Assembly (NCBI GenBank): GCA_003402315.1
Contig: QFXI01000009.1
Location: 62,001 to 126,000, forward strand
DNA: 64,000 bases
Origin: Candidatus Nitrotoga sp. LAW
GTDB taxonomy: Bacteria > Pseudomonadota > Gammaproteobacteria > Burkholderiales > Gallionellaceae
Direction of reading: 5' to 3'
Below, in pieces: positions 28,492-39,600 of this stretch. Made by a program: the position numbers and the translations under genes. The notes beneath the pieces were generated by a model that saw only the letters and a program-made list of their open reading frames with translations, ran no database searches and was not told where the DNA came from. The first letter of the stretch is position 1. Each line of letters begins with the position of its first letter.

Positions 28492-29246
28492 AACCGCACC
28501 ACAATACCTTGTTGTGCCATATATTGCTTGGCCTGTTGTATCGTGTATTCACCATAATGAAAAATACTGGCCGCTAGCACCGCATCCGCACCGCCCAACT
28601 TCACGCCGTCCGCCAAATGCTGTAGAGTACCCGCGCCGCCGCTGGCGATAAGGGGAATTTCCAGCGCATCCGTCACCGCACGAATAAGTTGTAAATCATA
28701 ACCAATCTTGCTGCCATCACGATCCATACTGGTAAGCAGAATTTCTCCCGCGCCCAGTGCCTGCATCTTTTTAGCCCATTCCACCACGCCCAAGCCGGTA
28801 GCCTTACGTCCGCCATGGGTGAAGACCTCCCAACGACCAGGCTGAATCTGTTTGGCATCTATTGCCACCACGATACATTGCGAGCCGTAGCGCCCTGCAG
28901 CGTCCGCCACCAGTTGCGGGTTGAGCACGGCAGATGTGTTAATACTTACCTTGTCGGCACCCGCATTCAGCAGGTTACGCACATCTTCCACTTGACGCAC
29001 ACCGCCACCCACAGTGAGCGGAATAAAAACCTGCTCGGCTACCTGCTCAATGATGCGAAATAGAATACCACGGTCATCAGAACTGGCGGTGATGTCGAGA
29101 AAAGTTAATTCGTCTGCGCCCTGCTCATCGTACCGGCGTGCAATTTCTACCGGGTCACCTGCATCGCGCAACTCAACAAAATGGACGCCCTTGACTACGC
29201 GACCAGCGGTTACGTCCAGACAAGGAATGATACGTTTGGCTAACAT
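28488..29246 (-). CDS. hisF: Imidazole glycerol phosphate synthase cyclase subunit
   Basis: TIM barrel that, with HisH, makes imidazole glycerol phosphate and AICAR. 252 residues with [20 protein letters not shown], the catalytic Asp11 in [14 protein letters not shown], the phosphate site TVGGGVR, and Asp in [15 protein letters not shown]. It lies 40 bases after hisA. Confidence 0.98.
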   Translation of the reverse strand: MLAKRIIPCLDVTAGRVVKGVHFVELRDAGDPVEIARRYDEQGADELTFLDITASSDDRGILFRIIEQVAEQVFIPLTVGGGVRQVEDVRNLLNAGADKVSINTSAVLNPQLVADAAGRYGSQCIVVAIDAKQIQPGRWEVFTHGGRKATGLGVVEWAKKMQALGAGEILLTSMDRDGSKIGYDLQLIRAVTDALEIPLIASGGAGTLQHLADGVKLGGADAVLAASIFHYGEYTIQQAKQYMAQQGIVVRL

Positions 29247-29286
29247 GTTATCTAATATGAGCGGGGAAAAATGGAAATCTCAACAC

Positions 29287-30045
29287 TTAACTTTTCACAT
29301 TTCTATTCGCAGTTAACCTGTCTGCCAATTTTTGTGCTGCAGCAAAGTTCAAAGTATCTTCATAAATGGCCCGGCCGGTGATCGCGCCAGCAATACCATT
29401 ATCCTGCACCGCACACAGCGCATGCACATCATCAAGATTAGTGATGCCACCACTGGCAATGACTGGCACCTTAAGTTCACGAGCCAATTCCACAGTAGCG
29501 GGAATATTTACGCCAGACAACATGCCATCACGCCCAATGTCAGTGTAGATGATGGCCTCAATACCATAACTTTCAAAACGCTTAGCCAAGTCAAGCACGT
29601 CATGACCTGTCACCTTAGACCAGCCGTCCACCGCCACCTTGCCAGCATTAGCATCGAGTCCTACCATAACGTGGCCTGGAAAAGCATCACAGGCTTCATG
29701 CAGAAAGCCCGGGGTTTTCACCGCTGCAGTACCTATAATGACATACGCAACTCCAATATCGAGGTAACGCTCTATAGTTCCCAGGTCACGAATACCACCA
29801 CCCAACTGAATTGGCACGTCCAACCCAACCGCTTCCACAATACTACGGACAGCCGCTTCGTTCTTAGGTTTGCCGGCAAAAGCACCATTCAAATCAACCA
29901 AGTGTAGGCGGCGTGCGCCCTGGTTTAACCAATGTAGCGCCATCGATGCAGGGTCTTCGGAAAACACCGTGGCATCTTCCATCACACCTTGGCGCAGGCG
30001 TACGCAATGTCCATCTTTTAAATCAATCGCGGGAATAATCAGCAT
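29287..30045 (-). CDS. hisA: ProFAR isomerase (HisA)
   Basis: TIM-barrel isomerase converting ProFAR to PRFAR. 252 residues with [20 protein letters not shown] carrying the catalytic Asp8, [13 protein letters not shown], the phosphate loop QLGGGIRDL, and the second catalytic Asp in [13 protein letters not shown]. Follows hisH by 37 bases. Confidence 0.98.
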   Translation of the reverse strand: MLIIPAIDLKDGHCVRLRQGVMEDATVFSEDPASMALHWLNQGARRLHLVDLNGAFAGKPKNEAAVRSIVEAVGLDVPIQLGGGIRDLGTIERYLDIGVAYVIIGTAAVKTPGFLHEACDAFPGHVMVGLDANAGKVAVDGWSKVTGHDVLDLAKRFESYGIEAIIYTDIGRDGMLSGVNIPATVELARELKVPVIASGGITNLDDVHALCAVQDNGIAGAITGRAIYEDTLNFAAAQKLADRLTANRNVKS

Positions 30046-30082
30046 GACAGCACTATAAATAATATGAACAAAAATAAAAAAA

Positions 30083-30718
30083 TTAAACTGGCATCCAATT
30101 CACAAAGTTTTTCAGTAACATTAGTCCAGCACCTTGACTCTTTTCTGGATGGAACTGCACAGCAAATAAATTATCGCGCGCGACGGCACAGACAAACTGC
30201 TGTGGATAGCAACTAGTAGCCTGCACAAACTGCGCATCCTGTGGACATACGTAGTAACTGTGCACAAAATAAAAACGCGCGTTCTGATCTATGCCTTCCC
30301 ATAGCGGATGGTTACCATGTTGCACTTGATTCCACCCCATATGCGGCACCTTCAGCTTATTATTTTGCGCATCGCGCAAATTGCTGGCGAAGCGAACCAC
30401 CCTGCCCGGCAGGATGGCCAATCCCGGAATATCGCCTTCCTCACTGTGTTCAAACAGCATTTGCAAGCCAATACAAATGCCCAGAAAAGGCTTAGTTCGC
30501 GCCGCATGCAGCACTGCTGCCCGCAACCCGCGCATATCTAACTCGCGAATACAGTCTGGCATCGCACCTTGGCCAGGAAAAACCACACGCGCCGCCTGGT
30601 CGACTTCTTGCGGATCGTCCGTCACCACGATAGACGCAGCTGGTGCAACAGTACGCAACGCTTGGTACACCGAGCGCAGATTGCCCATACCATAATCAAT
30701 TATCGCAATATCTACCAT
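30083..30718 (-). CDS. hisH: Imidazole glycerol phosphate synthase glutaminase subunit
   Basis: Glutamine amidotransferase that feeds ammonia to HisF. 211 residues; class I triad seen as Cys in [13 protein letters not shown], with His and Glu in [12 protein letters not shown]; the N-terminal [12 protein letters not shown] is typical. A 107-base gap separates it from hisB upstream. Confidence 0.98.
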   Translation of the reverse strand: MVDIAIIDYGMGNLRSVYQALRTVAPAASIVVTDDPQEVDQAARVVFPGQGAMPDCIRELDMRGLRAAVLHAARTKPFLGICIGLQMLFEHSEEGDIPGLAILPGRVVRFASNLRDAQNNKLKVPHMGWNQVQHGNHPLWEGIDQNARFYFVHSYYVCPQDAQFVQATSCYPQQFVCAVARDNLFAVQFHPEKSQGAGLMLLKNFVNWMPV

Positions 30719-30825
30719 AGCTGTACGTGATTTTTATAAATCTAAATCCACAACATGCAACGCTCAATTTTATTGGGCGCATTATCTCATTGATTACTTT
30801 GTTTATTGAAGCGACTTGAGAATCT

Positions 30826-31413
30826 TTACAATGTACCCTTTGTGGAGGGCATCATGCCTACCATACGCGGATCAACCTCCAGCGCCATGCGCAAAGCACG
30901 ACCGAATGCCTTGAACACAGTTTCCGCTTGATGGTGAGCATTTTTACCAACCAAATTATCGATGTGCAGTGTCACCAGCGCATGATTGACAAAGCCTTGG
31001 AAAAACTCATGAACCAAGTCCACATCAAACTCACCTATGTTGGAACGCACAAAATTTACATTGAACACCAAACCGGGGCGGCCGGAAATATCCAGCACTA
31101 CGCGCGACAGCGCCTCGTCTAGTGGGACATAAGCATGGCCATAACGACGCAACCCCTTTTTGTCTTCTATTGCTTGGCTGAACGCCTGACCAAGAGTGAT
31201 ACCAATATCCTCGACAGTGTGATGCGCATCAATATGCAGATCACCCTTGGCAACTATATCCAAATCAACCATGCCATGACGTGCAACTTGATCAAGCATA
31301 TGCTCGAGAAAAGGCAAACCGGTATCAAATTTAACCTTACCGCTACCGTCTAAATCCAGCTTGATAGTGATCTGAGTTTCCAGGGTGTTACGAGTAACTT
31401 GCGCACTACGCAT
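30826..31413 (-). CDS. hisB: Imidazoleglycerol-phosphate dehydratase
   Basis: Monofunctional IGP dehydratase of 195 residues. Two metal-binding motifs: [17 protein letters not shown] with [13 protein letters not shown], and [11 protein letters not shown] with [17 protein letters not shown]. The frame is open to 31518, but the ATG at 31413 ([10 protein letters not shown]) follows an AGGGA site and lies 20 bases after hisC. No phosphatase domain is fused to it. Confidence 0.97.
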   Translation of the reverse strand: MRSAQVTRNTLETQITIKLDLDGSGKVKFDTGLPFLEHMLDQVARHGMVDLDIVAKGDLHIDAHHTVEDIGITLGQAFSQAIEDKKGLRRYGHAYVPLDEALSRVVLDISGRPGLVFNVNFVRSNIGEFDVDLVHEFFQGFVNHALVTLHIDNLVGKNAHHQAETVFKAFGRALRMALEVDPRMVGMMPSTKGTL

Positions 31414-31433
31414 AATTTTCCCTAATGGACAGC

Positions 31434-32528
31434 CTAAACAAATTGATGAATACTTTCCTGCAATGCCCGTATGAACTGTTCGTTCTCCTGCGGAGTGCCC
31501 ACCGTAACGCGTAGACAATCAACCAATAACGGGTGGGATTTGCTCAAATTCTTGATTAACACACCCCGTTTTTTTAATCCCTGAAAAACCTTATCAGCAT
31601 GCATCACACGAAATAAGATGAAATTGGCATCACTCACATAAGACCGTACATCCGCTATCCCCACCAGCCGCTCATATAACCAAGCACGATCCTGTTTGAT
31701 TTGCTCAGCCTGCCGTAACAGCATATCGTGATTTTGCAACAATTTTTCCGCCACCTGCTGCGTCAACACGTTTATATTATACGGCAAACGGAGCTTTTCT
31801 AACTGCGCTAGCCACACCTTACTACCCACCATAAAACCCAAACGCAAACCAGCCATGCCAAGCTTGGAGAATGTGCGCATCACCAACAGATTTGGATAGC
31901 GCGTCAGCATGGGCATAAAACTAGCATTAGCAAAAGCATAATAGGCTTCGTCCACCACCACCAAACCGGGGGCGGCCTCAATAATTTGAGCAATAACTTC
32001 CGCATCAAACAGGTTCCCAGTGGGATTATTTGGATAGGACAAAAACACTAGCGCAGGTTGATGTTGTTGCATGGCCAGCAGCATGGCAGGCAAGTCCAGG
32101 GCAAAATCTTCTGTCAGCGGCACGCCTATATATTGCATCCCAGTAAAAGCCGCGATCATTTTATACATCACAAATGATGGCTCGACACTTAATAATGTAG
32201 CATTCGGCTTAGCGACCGCAAGCGCTAACAACTGAATAATCTCATCCGACCCATTTCCAAGCAATATATCCAAACTCTGTGGCAAACCAGTCACGGCACG
32301 GATACTGGCCTTTAGTTTCTGGGCATCGGCGTCAGGGTATCGATTAATGGCGACATTCGCCACCAGGTGGGAGATCTCCTCACGCAATGGCTGTGGCAAT
32401 GAATAAGGATTTTCCATTGCATCCAATTTGACCATGCCAGCGCTATCGGACACAGGGTAAGCTTGCAGATCGAGCACTTCTTGGCGAAGTAAGCTTTCAG
32501 GTGTTACACCAACATTGGTAGAAGACAT
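31434..32528 (-). CDS. hisC: Histidinol-phosphate aminotransferase
   Basis: PLP-dependent aminotransferase of 364 residues. The family core has [40 protein letters not shown] and the PLP lysine in [15 protein letters not shown]; Arg in [12 protein letters not shown] binds the substrate carboxylate. It is the first gene of hisCBHAFIE; hisG and hisD, often just upstream in related genomes, are not in the window. Confidence 0.97.
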   Translation of the reverse strand: MSSTNVGVTPESLLRQEVLDLQAYPVSDSAGMVKLDAMENPYSLPQPLREEISHLVANVAINRYPDADAQKLKASIRAVTGLPQSLDILLGNGSDEIIQLLALAVAKPNATLLSVEPSFVMYKMIAAFTGMQYIGVPLTEDFALDLPAMLLAMQQHQPALVFLSYPNNPTGNLFDAEVIAQIIEAAPGLVVVDEAYYAFANASFMPMLTRYPNLLVMRTFSKLGMAGLRLGFMVGSKVWLAQLEKLRLPYNINVLTQQVAEKLLQNHDMLLRQAEQIKQDRAWLYERLVGIADVRSYVSDANFILFRVMHADKVFQGLKKRGVLIKNLSKSHPLLVDCLRVTVGTPQENEQFIRALQESIHQFV

Positions 32529-32557
32529 AGATTATCGGCACTGTTAGACAGTATCAT

Positions 32558-32587
32558 TTTATCCTAATCGTGCTACATTCTGGTCAA
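32558..32587 (-). promoter_or_regulatory. Candidate sigma-70 promoter of the his operon
   Basis: On the minus strand TTGACC (32582-32587) and GATAAA (32558-32563) are spaced by 18 bases, about 30 bases before the hisC start. The boxes are fair, not perfect. No histidine leader peptide was seen. Confidence 0.4.
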
Positions 32588-32711
32588 ATTTCCTTTGACA
32601 GTGCAATTTTTTACTCAAGCCAGCACTTCTCAATCACGCCTAGTCACTCTGTGCCACTTCGATACCTATTGACCCACTACCAGACTGGCTAAGGAACAGC
32701 CATATATGCGG

Positions 32712-32813
32712 TTACTCTGCGGCATCGGTAACCACCAACAGGGTGCGGGCGCGCAAACTTGGCGCAATATCGAACAGGTAGTACTTGCCCCATAGAAACC
32801 ACCTAAATTTCAT
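32712..32813 (-). other. 33-codon coding-like ORF in the hisC-bcsB gap
   Basis: On the minus strand an ATG at 32813 opens a 33-residue frame reading MKFRWFLWGKYYLFDIAPSL and then RARTLLVVTDAAE. The composition is strikingly protein-like, yet there is no ribosome site and I know no family. A second coding-like stretch (residues LSVEEDIAPYKSIIG) lies just upstream in another frame. It may be the tail of a decayed gene. The rest of this 586-base gap is AT-rich with no promoter I can name for bcsB. Confidence 0.25.
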
Positions 32814-33114
32814 GAAATGCTAGCCGATAATAGATTTATACGGGGCGATGTCCTCTTCCACAGAAAGCAAATGAAAAATAATTACGATTTTATTCTTACT
32901 CCTTCAACACAAAAATAAGGTTGCATTACCGAATTTATGTATTACTAAAATGCCAAGCTAGAGGCAATTCTCCACCTTATTCTTTTTATCATGCCCATTA
33001 AATTTCTCTGACAATTCAACTTAAAGAAAATAAATTGTAATGGTAAAAAATAATAACAAAATAAAATCGAATCCTTATACACAATGAAGTCAAACAAAAC
33101 CGAAAAATCAAAAA

Positions 33115-35397
33115 ATGAAAGTCCCTGTGATCACTAACCTCAACAAATCATTCTTACTGTTCGCAGCGCTTTGTTTAAATTTTTCGTCTCTTTCATGGGC
33201 CGATCAGGTAGATGCACCACTTCTTTTGCCAAAGACAGAAGCTACAATAATTCCCAGTCGTCAATCAATATTAACGATGAAGGATATTGGCGCTTCCCGT
33301 CCAATCGAATTGAGGGGCGTGAACAGTAATGCCTATCTTTCTTTGGGCGTGCGGCTGGACGAAGTCGTCACTAAGGCTCAGCTACGCCTAAACTACACGC
33401 TATCCCCCGCACTGCTACCAAATATCTCTCATCTCAAGGTATACCTAAACGATGAAGTATTGGCCACGTTGCCAGTGACCAAAGAAAATCCAGCTGGCCC
33501 ACAAAAACTTGACGTTGAGCTTGATCCCCGTTTCTTTACAGACTTTAACAAAATACACCTGCAATTCATCGGCCATTACACCAACGATTGCGAATTTCCT
33601 CTGCACTCCAGCTTGTGGGCCAACATTAGCAACACGAGCACGCTGGAAATGAATTTGCAATCAATCGCTCTACGCAACGATCTTGCCCTACTACCAGCAC
33701 CCTTCTTCGATCAACGGGACAACCGTTTACTTACCCTGCCTTTCGTGTTTGCCACCAAGCCATCCCTGAATTCCCTGCGGGCAGCGGGCAGTCTTGCCTC
33801 TTGGTTTGGCACTTTGGCGAGCTATCGCGGCGCCCGCTTTCCGGCCTATCTGAATCGTCTGCCAGAGCGTTATGGCGTGGTTTTTGCGACCAATGACGAA
33901 CGGCCAGAATTCCTTGCTAAATATCCCCAAGTGGACGCACCAACCATCTCTTTAATACAACACCCGGAAAATCCTACAGGTAAGCTACTCCTCATCCTTG
34001 GCCGTAATGCTGCCGACCTACAGCTAGCCGCAGACGCCTTGGCTCTGGGCAAGGCTGTTATGACGGGTACTTCAATTGCCGTTAAAAAACTGGAATATCC
34101 ACCGCGCCGTATCGCCTATGATGCACCCAACTGGCTGCAATCAGGCCGTCCCATACCATTGGGTCAACTCGTCAATAGCCCCGCCGACCTACAGCGCCAA
34201 GGCCAGCCTCTCGAACCAATTCTCATCAACGCCCGCTTGCCAGCTGATCTGTTTACCTGGGAAGTAAAAGGAATACCGATTGACCTCAAATACCGTTACA
34301 CGCCACCGGCAGAACAAGGCGATGCCAATCTGAGAATTGAAATAAACGACCAATTTATAGAAGCAATACCGTTGCTATCCAGCACAGGAGCCCGAGAAAA
34401 GAACCACCTGGTACTACCTCTTCTGGATGATGGTTCCTTGCGGGAGCAAAGCGGCGTGGTGATCCCCGCTTTCCATCTGGGCAGCAATAACCAGTTACAA
34501 TTTTCATTTTCCATTCCGCCCAGTGACAATGGCCGCTGCAAATCTTCACCACAAGAAAACATGCGCGCGGCAATCGATCCAGATTCAACTTTAGATCTGA
34601 GCCATTTATACCACTACGCAGCAATGCCAAACCTGGCATTTTTCGCTAATAGCGGATTTCCGTTCACCAAATACGCCGATCTCGCCGAGACCGCGATCGT
34701 CATCCCCGACCAGCCTAACACCTTTGACATGGAAGCCATGTTCGCCTTACTGGGCCATATGGGCCGTTCTACCGGTGTTCCCGCCCTACACTTCAAGCTC
34801 ATCCAGACAAAATCCATACAATCTGCAAAAGATTCAGACTTGTTGATAATTGCCAGTGGTGCCAACAAGGATCTTCTCGCTAGCTGGGGCAAATCCCTTC
34901 CAGCCCTGCTGGAAGAAGGAAGCCGCACCTTTACGTCTTTGGGCAAAGCCATGGATATGGCTTATGATTGGTTCGGAATGAATGAGAACAAAATATTCAA
35001 ACCTGGAGAAAGCAGCATATTGCTTGGATCCGGCCCCTTGGCCGCCATCATCGGCTTTGAATCACCGCTCAGTCCATCACGTAGTGTCGTGGCCCTTACT
35101 GCCAATACCCCAACAGCTTTGACCTCAGCTCTGGATGCCCTAAGCGATGGCGGAAAGGTTCAATACATCCGCGGTGATATCGCTTTAATGCGAGGAGGGA
35201 ATGTCGAAAGTTACCGCGTTAACGATGTGTATTACGTTGGCGAATTGCCTTGGTGGCGCTGGATATGGTTCCACCTGCACCACCATCCTCTATTCCTGAC
35301 TGCTATCGGCATCGCAATTGGTCTTTTTGTTGCCCTGCTTGCGTTTAGTGCCCTACGTAGCCTGGCTGCCAGACGGCTCGGCCAACACAAGAAATAA
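33115..35397 (+). CDS. bcsB: Cellulose synthase periplasmic subunit BcsB
   Basis: Periplasmic, membrane-anchored partner of BcsA that receives the nascent glucan. 760 residues: signal peptide (FLLFAALCLNFSSLSWA), repeated carbohydrate-binding and flavodoxin-like domains (LRLNYTLSPALLPNISHLKV with HYTNDCEFPLHSSLWANIS; later VIPAFHLGSNNQLQFSFSIP), and a C-terminal anchor helix (PLFLTAIGIAIGLFVALLAF). It begins the bcsB-bcsZ-bcsC transcript. No Shine-Dalgarno is evident at the ATG. It is odd that bcsB is not in the same unit as bcsA, which runs toward it from the opposite strand. Confidence 0.94.
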   Translation: MKVPVITNLNKSFLLFAALCLNFSSLSWADQVDAPLLLPKTEATIIPSRQSILTMKDIGASRPIELRGVNSNAYLSLGVRLDEVVTKAQLRLNYTLSPALLPNISHLKVYLNDEVLATLPVTKENPAGPQKLDVELDPRFFTDFNKIHLQFIGHYTNDCEFPLHSSLWANISNTSTLEMNLQSIALRNDLALLPAPFFDQRDNRLLTLPFVFATKPSLNSLRAAGSLASWFGTLASYRGARFPAYLNRLPERYGVVFATNDERPEFLAKYPQVDAPTISLIQHPENPTGKLLLILGRNAADLQLAADALALGKAVMTGTSIAVKKLEYPPRRIAYDAPNWLQSGRPIPLGQLVNSPADLQRQGQPLEPILINARLPADLFTWEVKGIPIDLKYRYTPPAEQGDANLRIEINDQFIEAIPLLSSTGAREKNHLVLPLLDDGSLREQSGVVIPAFHLGSNNQLQFSFSIPPSDNGRCKSSPQENMRAAIDPDSTLDLSHLYHYAAMPNLAFFANSGFPFTKYADLAETAIVIPDQPNTFDMEAMFALLGHMGRSTGVPALHFKLIQTKSIQSAKDSDLLIIASGANKDLLASWGKSLPALLEEGSRTFTSLGKAMDMAYDWFGMNENKIFKPGESSILLGSGPLAAIIGFESPLSPSRSVVALTANTPTALTSALDALSDGGKVQYIRGDIALMRGGNVESYRVNDVYYVGELPWWRWIWFHLHHHPLFLTAIGIAIGLFVALLAFSALRSLAARRLGQHKK

Positions 35398-35407
35398 GCA
35401 CCTGGAA

Positions 35408-36619
35408 ATGACCTATTTATTCGTGGGTATCAGATGTAAAGTTGGCATTTTGCTATATCGTGGACGCCAAATTCTCGCTGCGCTCTGCGTCTGCTTAGGA
35501 ACCGTTCAGGCAGCAACAACCGAACCCACTTGCCAGGCAGATTGGTCCGCTTGGCAAAGCTTCAAGTCAGGGTTCATCAACGAGGGCGGACGGGTAGTGG
35601 ATGGCAGTACCCCCCGCAAACAGACCGTATCAGAAGGACAGGCCTATGCGCTGTTTTTCGCGTTGGTGGCCAACGACCGCAAAACCTTCGACAAAATCCT
35701 GCAATGGACCGAAAATAATCTGGCAAATGGCGATTTGACCAGCCATCTGCCAGCCTGGTTATGGGGTCGCAGAGACGATGGCAGCTGGGGAATATTGGAC
35801 AATAATCCAGCATCGGATGCCGATCTATGGATAGTCTATGCGTTAGGTGAAGCGGGTCGGCTTTGGGGCGAGCGCCGCTTCGTTGCGCTTTCATCGCTGC
35901 TGGCCAACCGTATCTTGCGCGAAGAAACGGCGGATCTGCCGGGCCTAGGCCCTACCTTACTACCTGCACCGCGCGGATTCCAGACCGGGAAAAAAACCTG
36001 GCGCCTCAACCCCAGTTATCTACCCATGCAGCTCATGGATTGGCTAAGCAGCCGAAGTCCTGATTCCACCTGGAAACAAGTTTCGGAATCTTCCCGACGA
36101 ATCCTCTTGGAATCCGCCCCACAGGGATTCTCTCCTGACTGGACGGTCTATGAGGACAGCAAAGGATTCCGAATGGATCGTACAGGGAAAGAAAAAGGCG
36201 CAGGTGGCTATAATGCCATCCGGGTTTATCTGTGGGCTGGTATGCTTGCGCCTGACGTTCCTGTCCGGCCACAGCTTCTTACTGCTTTTGCCCCCATGGC
36301 CAGCTTTACCGCACGCCACGGCTACCCGCCAGAGTCTATCAACATAACGACAGGTGAAGCCAATGGCCCAGGGCCATCAGGATTTTCCGCCGCACTGCTA
36401 CCTTTCCTGGCCGCCCGTGAAGACAGCACTACCCTGCAGGAACAACGCGATCGTTTAACGGCTCGCCCACCGCGTCTGGATGCCTACTATGAACAGGCAC
36501 TTTCCCTTTTTGCCCATGGCTGGATGGAAGGACGTTACCAATTCACGAAAAATGGCAGCCTGCTGCCCTCTTGGCAAAAATCATGCAACTCCGCCTCATC
36601 CCGCTTACCTTCGCACTAA
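35408..36619 (+). CDS. bcsZ: Endo-1,4-beta-glucanase BcsZ (GH8)
   Basis: Periplasmic cellulase of glycoside hydrolase family 8 that trims glucan during export. About 403 residues; signal segment ILAALCVCLGTVQA; catalytic acid Glu in TVSEGQAYALFFALVA, aspartates in NNPASDADLWIVYALGEAG, and the substrate-cleft GGYNAIRVYLWAGM. The frame is open from 35318 inside bcsB, but the ATG at 35408, ten bases after the bcsB stop, is the likely start. Its 3' end overlaps bcsC by about 37 bases. Confidence 0.94.
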   Translation: MTYLFVGIRCKVGILLYRGRQILAALCVCLGTVQAATTEPTCQADWSAWQSFKSGFINEGGRVVDGSTPRKQTVSEGQAYALFFALVANDRKTFDKILQWTENNLANGDLTSHLPAWLWGRRDDGSWGILDNNPASDADLWIVYALGEAGRLWGERRFVALSSLLANRILREETADLPGLGPTLLPAPRGFQTGKKTWRLNPSYLPMQLMDWLSSRSPDSTWKQVSESSRRILLESAPQGFSPDWTVYEDSKGFRMDRTGKEKGAGGYNAIRVYLWAGMLAPDVPVRPQLLTAFAPMASFTARHGYPPESINITTGEANGPGPSGFSAALLPFLAAREDSTTLQEQRDRLTARPPRLDAYYEQALSLFAHGWMEGRYQFTKNGSLLPSWQKSCNSASSRLPSH

Positions 36620-39600
36620 CCCTGGCCGGGTTGTTGAGTGCGCCAACTCTTGCCAGCCCCAAAGATAACGACGCTGGCGCCGACTTGCTGCGCAGCGCCC
36701 GCATGTGGGAAGCCAAGGATCGACCAGATTTAGCGCGTGTCATGCTGGAAAAATTACTGACGATCGAATCCAATCCAGAAGCACTGTTTATGCTGGGTAG
36801 TATTGAACTCCGGTCAGGAAATATAAAACTCGCCAGTGAATATTTGCGTCGCCTGGAACAGAATTATCCCCGACACCCCAACACTCTAGGTCTACGCAGC
36901 CTGTATCGGGTTAACACCACTGAAAAACAGACTCTGGCAAATGCGCGCCTGATGGCTCGAGCAGGCAACACCAAAGAAGCCGCCAAAATCATGCGCCGGT
37001 TATTTTCGGAAGCCCCTCCCCCGGGTGAAGTCGGACTCGAGTATTACCAACTCGTGAGTAACACTGCCAAAGATCAGCAAACGGCAAAATCTGCCCTTGA
37101 CAAGCTCTACCGGGAAACAGGAGAAGCGCGCTACCGCCTTGCCTGGCTTAAACTACAAAGCAATCAGGGCAATAAACAAGAAATCTTGCAAGGTTATGAG
37201 TCCTTGGCCGCCGCGCCTGACGTTAACCGGCAAAAATTACGCGAAAGCTGGTGGGCTGCCATAAACCGCCTCGCGGCAGCACCAGCAACTCTACCTTGGG
37301 TTCGCCGCTATCTGAAAGAATTCCCGAATGACCAGAATGCCATCGAATACTTGGCGGAGCTACAACAATTGCATGAAAAAGCGTTGCGTATCGCCAACGA
37401 CCCTGCGGTACGTGCCCGTCAAACTGGGATCGTATTCCTGGAACAAGGACAACTGGAAAATGCCCAGCGTGAGCTACAAAGCTCTCTAGCCAAACGCCCC
37501 AATGACCCCAAAGTGCTGGGTAACATCGGCTTGCTTCGCTTGCGCCAAGGGCGTCACGAAGAAGCTAAGGGCTGGTTCCAGCGTGCGGTAAGGGCTGAAC
37601 CGGGCAGCAACAAATGGCGTGGTTTGATCCGTACTGCAAGTTTCTGGAGTCAAATGAAACAGGCCGATGAGCTACTCGAAGCGGGCAAGCTGGCTGAGGC
37701 GCAAAAATTTGCACGGCAAGCCCTGAGTATCGAACCAAATAATGCAGATGGGCTTGCCCTGCTAGGCAATATTCTAGCCCGAGGCCAAAATTTGGCCGGT
37801 GCCGAACCACTCTACCGTGAGGCACTCAGACGAGATGCGGGCAATGCTTCGGCTATGCGCGGCCTAATTGAACTGCTCTCCCGTAACGGACGGCGCGATG
37901 AAGCCCAAACATTGATCGCCGAATTCCGTCAGAACAATCCCAAGGAAGCCAACCGGTTCAACGAAAGCCAAGCTAGCCTGCTACGGGATGAAGCCGAAAC
38001 ATTCATCAGCGCTCATAGCCCCAGCCACGCCCTTCTGGCATTAGAAACCGCTGTACAACTCGCCCCTCGTGATGCCTGGATTCGTTATGACCTGGCAAAT
38101 CTTTATGGGAGTCTGGGCTTACAGACACTCAGCCGCCGTGTAATGGCAGAAGGTGCTGCGCTGACTCCGAACGACTCAAGCATGAACTATGCCTATGCTT
38201 TAGTACTGACCGCACAAGAGCGGGAAATAGAAGCTCTGCAACGCTTGGCCCGTATTCCCCTATCGACACGTTCCAACGCCATGAATGAACTGGAAAAGCG
38301 CACTTGGATCAAGTTACGCATCCGCCAAGCCACAAAACTCCAAGCTGACGGCAGGAGAGACGAAGCGATCCGAATGCTGCTCCTTGCCGAACAACATGCC
38401 GCTGACAACAACCCGGCTGCGGTCAAACAAGTGTCAGAAGGCTGGTTTAGCCTTGAGCAACCAGCCCGCGGCCTCTCCCTGATGAAACGACATCTAACTG
38501 ACGTGAAGCCAGCAACGGCGGACAGTCAGCTTTATTACGCCTCGTTGCTCAATCGGGCTAAACAGGATGACACACTGGGCATTTTTTTGCCGGAACTACA
38601 ACAACGTCCCGACTGGAATGACGAGCAACGGGAAACTATGCTGGCAATTGAAACTGACCTTGCTGCCCGGCAAATCGAGCATCTGCTGCAACGTGGCGAA
38701 ACAGCTCAAGCCCGGACTCTTGCTGCCCGGGCGGCTGTTTCAGGGCGGGCAGGCGATATCTCGACCCTGAAAGCCCAGGTTCGCCTGCTGCTGGAGGCTA
38801 ACGATTCAAAAGCCGCCCTGCTAATCTTACGGGCGATTCTGGATAAACATCCGGACGATTTGGAATCACGTCTAAATCTCGCACAAGCTCACGCCCAGGC
38901 AGGAGAAAAGCAGGCTGCCCAGGAGGTAATCGATCAATTGCTACCCCGTTTGCGTGAGAATGATGTGGATACCAGACTGTCCGTTACCCGGCTAGAAGCT
39001 CGCCTTGGAAATATGGATCGGGCCAGAAAGATAATTACGAACCTCCTCGCCAGCAACCCCAACAATCCAGATGTATTGATCCAGGCAGGCCGTATTGAAC
39101 ACAGTGATCGACGATACCATACTGCCCTGGCCTATTTTCGCCAAGCACTAGCCTTGGAGGGACGTGTTCAAAGCGTGGCAACGACCGCTGAATCAGTACC
39201 TCTCCTCGACCTGGATCCCAAGCACCCAATAACCCAACCCAATTACGCCTCAAGGTATCCCAATGTAGTTAAGGGTATAGCTACCGCTGACAAACAAAAA
39301 TCTGCAGCCGATACACCTCTCGTGCCGCCCATACCAGAGCTAGGAAAAACAGATTTAATTCGTCGCCCCACCAGAGCGGAGGAGGAAATTACCCGTATTG
39401 AAGCCAGGCGAGATCCCCGTATTGAAGTAGGGTTCGAAAAACTCAGTAGAAACTCTTCAAACGGCACATCCACCTATAACGGAACAGAGATTCCAGTAGT
39501 CGGGTGGTGGCCGGTGGGTTATGACGGGCACGGTTTTGTCCACGTGGATCAGGTCAGTGTCAATGCAGGTGAACTTACCCAAAGCGATGCACCTCTCTTC

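Noticed and set aside
29332-29907. Open frame of 191 codons antisense to hisA
   Set aside because: Lies within the conserved hisA gene and has no family features.
32529-32587. Histidine leader-peptide attenuator ahead of hisC
   Set aside because: No run of histidine codons or terminator pair upstream of hisC.
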